A stretch of 64,000 bases of DNA, from the NCBI RefSeq assembly GCF_014673495.1, contig NZ_CP051006.1, positions 62,001 through 126,000 of the forward strand, read 5' to 3'. The translations under genes and the position numbers were made by a program. Each line of letters begins with the position of its first letter. Positions within the stretch are counted from its first letter, which is position 1. Below, in pieces: positions 58,810-64,000 of the stretch. This DNA is from Streptomyces griseofuscus (GTDB lineage: Bacteria; Actinomycetota; Actinomycetes; Streptomycetales; Streptomycetaceae). The notes beneath the pieces are model-generated. The model saw only the letters and a list, made by a program, of their open reading frames with translations, did no database searches and had not been told where the DNA came from.

Positions 58810-59457
58810 ACGCAGGGCAGGCGGTCACCGGCATCATCGAGCGCCCGGCATCGCCTGGCGGGCGATGCCCACGGACTTTCCCGCGTGGGACGGCGTCTAC
58901 GCCTTCTTCCGGCGCTGCCGCGACAACGGCCTGACCTCCGAGTTCCACGACCGGTTGCGCGACCGTGTCCGCGGGGCCGCGGGCCGCGATCCGGAACCGA
59001 CGGCCGGTGTCATCGACGCGAGTCGGTCAGAGGAGCCGCGTCGGGGCCTGCCGCGACCAGGGGTTTCGACGGCGGGAAGAAGGTCAACGGCCGCAAGCGG
59101 CGCCTCGTGGTGAACACCCTCACCGACCGGGACGGGGGCCTGACGCTGCTGGTCCGGCTGCACGAGCGGCACTGGCGCGTCACGCGGGTCTGGGCCGACG
59201 GCGGCTACACCGGACAACTCGTCAACTACACCCGCGAGGTCCTGCGCGTCGTATAGACCGTGGCCGGACGCAGCGACAACACCAGCGGCTTCACCGTGCT
59301 CCCCCAAAGGTGGCCGGTGGAACGCACGTTCGCCTGGCTGATGCACTCACGCCGCCTGGCCCGCGACTACGAGGCGCGCACCGACACCTCCGAAGCGGTG
59401 ATCCGGCGGTCGATGAGCATGGTCATGAGCCGCCGGCTCGCGCGACGGGCACACTGA
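58810..59457 (+). pseudogene. IS5-type transposase remnant
   Basis: Readable pieces in two frames: GIAWRAMPTDFPAWDGVYAF then FRRCRDNGLTSEFHDRLRDR and DPEPTAGVIDASR (first Asp); ATRGFDGGKKVNGRKRRLVV then NTLTDRDGGLTLLVRLHERH, where about 14 family residues are missing; RVWADGGYTGQLVNYTREVL (second Asp) up to a TAG at 59254. After that, [20 protein letters not shown] then [20 protein letters not shown] contains the Glu. A frameshift, an internal deletion and a nonsense codon inactivate it. Confidence 0.78.
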
Positions 59458-59905
59458 ACAGGCCCGGCCGTTCCTCCGTCAGCCAGCCCCGCGCGGCCAG
59501 GCGCTTCGCCTTCGACCGCACTCCTTCGACGTTCGCCGGGACCGGCTCCAGCCCGAGAGCCGCTGCGAGTTGACGGCAGTCCATCGCCTCCCCGCCCGCG
59601 CCGTTCCCACCGGCCGGGATGTCCGTGATCCGCCGGTAGTCCGGTGCCAGAACCGTGGGCGCGAGTCCTTCCTTCCAGTGCAGCACCACCGAACCGGACA
59701 CCGCGGCCGTGACCTGCACCGGCCGTTCGCCGGCCACCACCGCCTGCGGGGTGTCCCCGGCCTTGCGGGGCTCACCCAGGACCTCGCCCACCGTCTCGCG
59801 GGCAATCACGAACCGCTCCCCCACGGCCTCCGCCTCGCGCAGCTCGGCCTGCAGAGCCTCCACCCGCTGCCGAGCGGCGCGTTCACGCTCCTCCAGCAAC
59901 CTCAT
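59423..59905 (-). CDS. IS-associated hypothetical protein with coiled coil
   Basis: From ATG 59905 (or 59950): [37 protein letters not shown] forms a coiled coil. Then [20 protein letters not shown] and [40 protein letters not shown] make a winged-helix-like end. I have seen this layout (coiled coil, APDYRRI, [17 protein letters not shown]) in Streptomyces proteins encoded next to DDE transposases such as the one at 31393, possibly as accessory or regulatory partners. Its last residues overlap the end of the IS5 relic, so its C-terminus may be altered. Confidence 0.65.
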   Translation of the reverse strand: MRLLEERERAARQRVEALQAELREAEAVGERFVIARETVGEVLGEPRKAGDTPQAVVAGERPVQVTAAVSGSVVLHWKEGLAPTVLAPDYRRITDIPAGGNGAGGEAMDCRQLAAALGLEPVPANVEGVRSKAKRLAARGWLTEERPGLFSVPVARAGGS

Positions 59906-59974
59906 CACCGACGGCGTCCCGGCACCTCCACCGAAGAGACGACACGACACCTCGTCCCTGCCGCCGAAACACCG

Positions 59975-60320
59975 CCCCTATACCTGAACGCCACCAACGT
60001 AAAACAGGGCGTGCGGGTGGAGCTGGCGTGGCCGCCAAGCGGCACGGCATACCGACCGTCGCGGTCATCGTCGCCACACCGCTGCCGCTCTGTCTGGAGC
60101 GCCTGGGCCCGCGGCCGGCCAACTGGCGCGTGCCCGAGGACACCGTCCGCTTCCAGCACCAGACCAAGGTCGCTTCGCATCAGCGGCTCGGCGCCGAAGG
60201 CTTCAACACGGTGGTCTTCGCCGACGCCCTGTACCGGCTGGAGCCGTTTCTGGAGCGGCTCTCGCAGGTGCGGGAGGCCGACCTCGGGCGCGACGGCAGC
60301 GAGGGCCTGGGTGTTGCGGG
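59975..60320 (+). pseudogene. Fragment of a P-loop kinase (polynucleotide-kinase-like)
   Basis: YLNATNVKQGVRVELA, then after a one-base frameshift at about 60025 AAKRHGIPTVAVIVATPLPL CLERLGPRPANWRVPEDTVR and FQHQTKVASHQRLGAEGFNT VVFADALYRLEPFLERLSQV. This is the lid/base-binding half of the AAA_33/polynucleotide-kinase-like group found in Streptomyces. The P-loop and the C-terminal domain are missing, and similarity stops near 60320. Not functional. Confidence 0.65.
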
Positions 60321-60578
60321 ACATGACGTTGGTGACAGAGACCAACGCCCGTGCAATCAAGGTGCCTCGACGGACAGTGGTCGGGTAGCGTGCAGGCCAT
60401 GTCGAGTCCTGAGTCAGACAAGGTGGGGGCTTTCGGTCACGCCGTCAGCCCCCTGAACCATTGAGCTCCTAGACCTGCCGTCGCACCGCGTTCTGCCGTG
60501 CGACGAGGGCGCCCTTCAGGGGCTGGCCGCGGTGACGAGATGACCTTGTCGTGCTTCTCCTCGCCCCGGAGCCACTCG

Positions 60579-61757
60579 ATGTCTCTTCCGCTGTATCTGC
60601 TCGCCGTGGCCGTCTTCGCCATGGGCACCTCGGAGTTCATGCTCGCCGGCCTCTTGCCGGACATCGCCTCCGATCTCAACGTCACCGTCGGGACAGCAGG
60701 CGTGCTCACCTCGGCCTTCGCAATCGGCATGATCGTCGGCGCCCCCCTTGTGGCCGCACTCGCCCGCAGCTGGCCCAGGCGCTCCAGTCTGCTCGGGTTC
60801 ATCCTCGCTTTCGCGGCAGCCCACGCCATGGGCGCCATCACCACCAGCTTCCCGGTCTTGTTCGCCACCCGGGCCGTCGCCGCGCTCGCCAACGCAGGTT
60901 TCCTCGCAGTCGCCCTGGCGGCTGCCACCACCCTGGTCTCGCCCGACAAGAAGGGCCGTGCGCTGGCCGTCCTGCTGTCAGGCACGACGACCGCCACGAT
61001 TGCCGGTGTCCCCGGTGGCTCGGTGCTCGGCACCGTGCTCGGCTGGCGGGCCACATTCTGGGCTGTCGCCGCTCTCTGTCTACCTGCAGCTCTCGGCATC
61101 CTGAAGGGCATCCCAGCGGGACAGGCGAAAGACCAGACGCCTGGCGGACCAGCCCTGCGAGCGGAACTCGCCCAGCTGGCACGGCGGAGGTTGCTCCTGG
61201 TGATGCTGCTCGGCGCGCTGGTGAACGCGGCCACCTTCGCCGGCTTCACTTTCCTCGCCCCTGTCGTGACCGGCACAACCGGGCTCAGCGAACTGTGGAT
61301 CTCTGTCGCCCTGGTGCTCTTCGGTGCCGGTTCCTTCGCTGGGGTCACGGTCGCCGGTCGACTGTCTGACCAGCACCCCGGCACGGTCATCGCGGTCGGC
61401 GGCCCGCTGCTGCTCATCGGCTGGCCAGCCCTGGCCATGCTGGCCGCCAAGCCGGTCGCCCTGCTCACCCTCGTATTCATCCAGGGAGCCCTGTCGTTCG
61501 CACTGGGCAGCACCCTGATCACGCGGGTCCTTTACGAAGCCGCAGGAGCCCCGACCATGGCCGGCTCCTACGCGACCGCGGCACTCAACGTCGGCGCTGC
61601 CGTCGGCCCCCTCATCGCCGCGACCACCCTCGGCACCGGAGCCGGAAACCTCGGGCCGCTGTGGTCGAGCGGGCTCATGGTAGCTGTCGCGCTGCTCATT
61701 GCGCTCCCCCTCCGCACCGTGATCGCGGCCGGCCGAAACACCGAGGTGCTCCAGTGA
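60579..61757 (+). CDS. cmlR: Chloramphenicol efflux MFS transporter, CmlR/Cmx family
   Basis: A 392-residue, 12-helix proton-driven exporter. MSLPLYLLAVAVFAMGTSEF then MLAGLLPDIASDLNVTVGTA is almost word for word the start of Streptomyces CmlR proteins, so ATG 60579 is chosen (an in-frame extension to 60498 is not needed). PLVAALARSWPRRSSLLGFI is motif A, GTTTATIAGVPGGSVLGTVL motif C (antiporter signature), and SFALGSTLITRVLYEAAGAP then TMAGSYATAALNVGAAVGPL the conserved second half. It should confer chloramphenicol resistance. It lies among IS fragments; the IS481 fragment begins inside its stop codon. In S. coelicolor the family sits in the unstable chromosome arms, which fits this region. 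Confidence 0.95.
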   Translation: MSLPLYLLAVAVFAMGTSEFMLAGLLPDIASDLNVTVGTAGVLTSAFAIGMIVGAPLVAALARSWPRRSSLLGFILAFAAAHAMGAITTSFPVLFATRAVAALANAGFLAVALAAATTLVSPDKKGRALAVLLSGTTTATIAGVPGGSVLGTVLGWRATFWAVAALCLPAALGILKGIPAGQAKDQTPGGPALRAELAQLARRRLLLVMLLGALVNAATFAGFTFLAPVVTGTTGLSELWISVALVLFGAGSFAGVTVAGRLSDQHPGTVIAVGGPLLLIGWPALAMLAAKPVALLTLVFIQGALSFALGSTLITRVLYEAAGAPTMAGSYATAALNVGAAVGPLIAATTLGTGAGNLGPLWSSGLMVAVALLIALPLRTVIAAGRNTEVLQ

Positions 61758-62200
61758 CGCATGCGAACGCCCCCTTGACCATCCAGGGACGCCGAAGGCT
61801 CGAACGCTGCCGCACCCGTCCGATCACCCACGTCGCCGCCGAGACTGGAGTCTCCCGCGCCTGCCTGTCCAAATGGAAGAGCCGCTACGACCAGTACGGC
61901 GAAGCCGGGCTGCAGGACCGTTTGAGCGTCCCGCACACCTCACCGACCCAAACTCCGCCCGACGTCGTCGAACGGATCGAGCAGCTGCGGCGGGACAGCA
62001 AGCGGTCCGCCCGCAGGATCGCACTCGAACTCGCGGGCCACGGCGTGCGGATCAGCGAACGCACCGTGGGCCGGTGGCTGGCGCGTCTGGGCATAAACCA
62101 CCGCCGGTTCCTCGATCCCGACGGCTCGGTCAACCGGCGCCCGCCGAAACGAATCGTGGCCCGCTACCCAGGCCACATGGTCCACTCGGCGCTTCGTGGC
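61754..62200 (+). pseudogene. IS481-type transposase, N-terminal fragment
   Basis: Start GTG 61754 overlaps the exporter's stop by four bases. TIQGRRRLERCRTRPITHVA then AETGVSRACLSKWKSRYDQY is the first HTH, DVVERIEQLRRDSKRSARRI then ALELAGHGVRISERTVGRWL the second, and IVARYPGHMVH the start of the catalytic domain. The next expected segment with the first Asp is missing; the sequence changes at about 62190. Only the DNA-binding half remains. Being translationally coupled to the exporter, it could still be expressed and might act as a DNA-binding fragment. Confidence 0.72.
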
Positions 62201-62399
62201 CAGTGCAGATAGCGGGTGGCGAAATGGGCACTGCCCGCCCACCCACCGCGCCCATAGCGAGCCCCGAGTCCACCGCCCCGTGCGCCCACCACCCGGCTCT
62301 ACCCGCCAGCACCCGGCCCAGAAATCGGTGTACGTAACCGTTCCAGCCCGGACCCGTGACCGCCTCGGGGGGCATGTACCGCCCTCATATGGGTCTACC

Positions 62400-62550
62400 T
62401 CCGCCGTGGAACTGACTTATTCGTAGGCGCCTTCTTCGCCGGTGCCTTCTTCCCGGGCGCCTTCTTCGACCGCCACGAGGGGACCGAGTTGCGCACCATG
62501 GCCGCCTCCCTGCCCACCACCACGGTGATCGAAGTCGAGGATGCAGCACC
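62400..62550. other. Low-complexity Lys-Ala-Pro coding repeat and SDR scrap
   Basis: Minus strand 62405-62470 encodes a KKAPGKKAPAKKAPTNK tract, as in histone-H1-like or HupS tails, without a complete gene. Plus strand 62476-62545 matches the SDR remnant at 46425-46500 (both encode LRTMAASLPT...IEV), a short homologous fragment. Neither is a functional gene. Confidence 0.4.
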
Positions 62551-62589
62551 GGTGACAGACCTGCGGGGTCCGACCGTGATCGCTACCGG

Positions 62590-62919
62590 CGGCGCAACGA
62601 GGTCGAGCGGACCAGCAACCGACAGCCCGGCAGGACCCGGTCCCAGGCGCCGCCCGCCGACCAGCGGCGATGCCGCTCGCAGACCGTCTTCCAAGGCCCG
62701 TAGCGTTCCAGCAGGTCACGCCACGGGACACCGGTCCGAACCGGGAACAGAATCCCCTTGATCACCCTGCGATGGCCGCTTCACCAGCTTTCCCGACCAC
62801 CCCCGGACGGCAGATGCGGCTCGAGCAGCGACCACTCGCGATTCGTCAGATCCCCCGGCTCATGCCCCGCCCGACGAGCAACCCGGTCGGAAAGTCACAT
62901 GATCCGCCGGACAGTGCCT
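62590..62919 (-). pseudogene. IS5-type transposase, N-terminal remnant with an IS end
   Basis: From the right: AGGCACTGTCCGGCGGATC looks like an IS terminal repeat. Then GDLTNREWSLLEPHLPSGGG, a stop codon, VIKGILFPVRTGVPWRDLLE and RYGPWKTVCERHRRWSAGGA then WDRVL, the N-terminal part of an IS5 transposase. One nonsense codon and truncation near 62600. Family assignment is firm; activity is excluded. Confidence 0.72.
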
Positions 62920-63115
62920 AATGGTCCAGGCTCAGGGCATGCTTGAGTTCGCGGCGACCGTGCTGGATCCGCCAGCGCATCTTCGCCCACCGCACCAGGT
63001 CGGCGACCGGTGTCGTGGCGAGCAGGTTCGATATCCAGTAGTCCGTCGGAGTGTCCTGGCCGTCCGGCCATTCGACGAGGAGCGTCTGGACGAGCAGGAC
63101 GCCGCAAGGTGGGAA
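62919..63115 (-). pseudogene. IS701-type transposase, internal fragment
   Basis: Read right to left: LLVQTLLVEWPDGQDTPTDY then WISNLLATTPVADLVRWAKM and RWRIQHGRRELKHALSLDH, then TAG formed at the junction with the IS5 end. W-I-S-x-L...LVxxAKxRWRIxxxxRELKxALxLxH is the region with the catalytic Glu in the IS701 group. About 65 residues remain of 400. Confidence 0.65.
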
Positions 63116-63183
63116 CAGGCCCGCGTGAATACTGAGTTGCGACGCTCTGTGGCCGTTGGCGAGACCTGCGCGGATCCTTCGTT

Positions 63184-63999
63184 TCAGGTCGCCTGCGTGG
63201 CCAGCCTGCGCAAGGCCCGCACGGCAGGTGATCCGGGGTCGGCCGTCATCAGGACGACTTCCTGGTCATCCTCGGGCACGAGCAGGACGTCGCAGTTCAA
63301 CCGCAGCGCACCGGCCTCCGGATGGTCCAGGGTCTTGGTGCGATGCCCGGGAGCGTGGACCGGACGCGCCTCCCAGATCTGCCGGAACTCCTCACTGCCG
63401 GCGCGCAGTTCGGCCAACAGCGCGGCCAACCGCGGGTCATGCGGGTAGCGGTCCGCGGCCCGGCGCAGCCGCGCCACCACGATGTGCCCGAATTCCTCGG
63501 CGCTGGAGCTCCCGTACATCCGCCCCTGGCCCAGGAAGCGGCGTCGGGCCAGGTTCGTCGTCCCGCACCCAAGGTCGGCGCCGAGCAGTGCCCGGGCCAG
63601 GGGGTTCCAGGCGACAACGTCGTACGCCGCGTCAGTGACGATGGCACCGGTCTCCGGCAGCCGCTCCAGCATCCGGGCCACGTGCGGGCGCACCCGCCGC
63701 ACGGCGGTGATGCCGGGCGGCGCGCTCGAACCCGCCAGGCGGAACAGATGGCTGCGCTCGGCCGGCGTGAGCCGCAGCGCGCGGGCCAGCGCGTCCAGGA
63801 TCCGGGCCGATGGCCGCGGCCCCCGGGCCTGCTCCAGCCGCGTGTAGTAGTCGACCGACATGTGGGCGAGCTCCGCCACCTCTTCGCGGCGCAGACCCGG
63901 TGTGCGGCGGTCGGTGCCCGTCGCTGCCAGGCCGATCTCGTGCGGACGCAGGGCCGCCCGGCGGTCCCGTAGGTAGTGGGCCAGCTCCTGCCGTGCCAT
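63184..63999 (-). CDS. XRE-type regulator with MmyB-like ligand domain
   Basis: A 271-residue protein from ATG 63999, complete at the window edge. The HTH is LAHYLRDRRAALRPHEIGLA then GLRREEVAELAHMSVDYYTR and LEQARGPRPSARILDALARA. The C-terminal PAS-like MmyB domain has AIVTDAAYDVVAWNPLARAL, LGQGRMYGSSSAEEFGHIVV and SEEFRQIWEARPVHAPGHRT KTLDHPEAGALRLNCDVLLV. Such regulators are frequent in Streptomyces, usually adjacent to an oxidoreductase whose substrate they sense; the target would lie beyond the window. Intact. Confidence 0.93.
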   Translation of the reverse strand: MARQELAHYLRDRRAALRPHEIGLAATGTDRRTPGLRREEVAELAHMSVDYYTRLEQARGPRPSARILDALARALRLTPAERSHLFRLAGSSAPPGITAVRRVRPHVARMLERLPETGAIVTDAAYDVVAWNPLARALLGADLGCGTTNLARRRFLGQGRMYGSSSAEEFGHIVVARLRRAADRYPHDPRLAALLAELRAGSEEFRQIWEARPVHAPGHRTKTLDHPEAGALRLNCDVLLVPEDDQEVVLMTADPGSPAVRALRRLATQAT

Positions 64000-64000
64000 G

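Overview
The window is very GC-rich actinobacterial DNA, almost certainly Streptomyces. The signs are AGGAGG-type ribosome sites before ATG or GTG starts, an AfsQ1/AfsQ2-type two-component operon, a CmlR/Cmx-type chloramphenicol exporter, CsbD and cold-shock proteins, DUF6233-, DUF1990- and DUF3152-type proteins, and Streptomyces-typical IS families (IS5, IS701, IS630, IS481, IS3). There is no rRNA, tRNA, replication origin or core metabolic operon. The density of transposons and broken genes suggests a chromosomal-arm or other accessory region.

Layout. 0.6-11 kb: two STAND-type NTPases (one with TPRs, one with WD40 repeats and a frameshift) around a nest of small mobile repeats (4.65-6.79 kb). 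That nest includes a 447-bp element with an 8-bp target duplication that carries a gene for a small secreted protein, and two inverted ~142-bp MITE copies enclosing an alpha/beta hydrolase. 11-20 kb: a secreted protein, a decayed peptidase-lectin gene, a membrane-anchored Mrr-type nuclease opposite a small membrane protein, a PadR/membrane protein/hydrolase operon, a methyltransferase, a GNAT and a MerR regulator. 20-33 kb: an IS-rich zone (two IS5, IS3, IS701, a DDE transposase and IS701 fragments) with an MFS exporter, a truncated recombinase and secreted proteins. It is bounded by two copies of a 177-bp duplicated segment. 33-39 kb: zinc-ribbon miniproteins, a two-repeat remnant of a type I-E CRISPR array, membrane proteins and a TetR/membrane-protein pair with paired operators. 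39.9-46.3 kb: mostly intact regulator/target pairs: Tat-exported carotenoid oxygenase, TetR and SnoaL-like; HxlR and NmrA-like; a DUF1990 pair. 46.3-49 kb: three consecutive broken genes (SDR, LysR, EamA). 50-58.6 kb: a DUF3152 metalloprotease, an AfsQ1/AfsQ2/lipoprotein operon whose kinase has an in-frame amber codon, a trypsin-like protease, an intact IS630 and a stress cluster (Csp, CsbD, small hydrophobic protein) with strong hairpin terminators. 58.8-63.1 kb: IS remnants around an intact chloramphenicol exporter. The window ends with an XRE/MmyB-type regulator.

The intact genes are mostly regulator-plus-target modules with visible palindromic operators, small exported proteins, and membrane or efflux proteins. 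The broken genes, about 25 by my count, show single frameshifts, in-frame stops or truncation at IS junctions, as expected for a region under relaxed selection. Family names come from recognising motifs by eye; no database search was possible.
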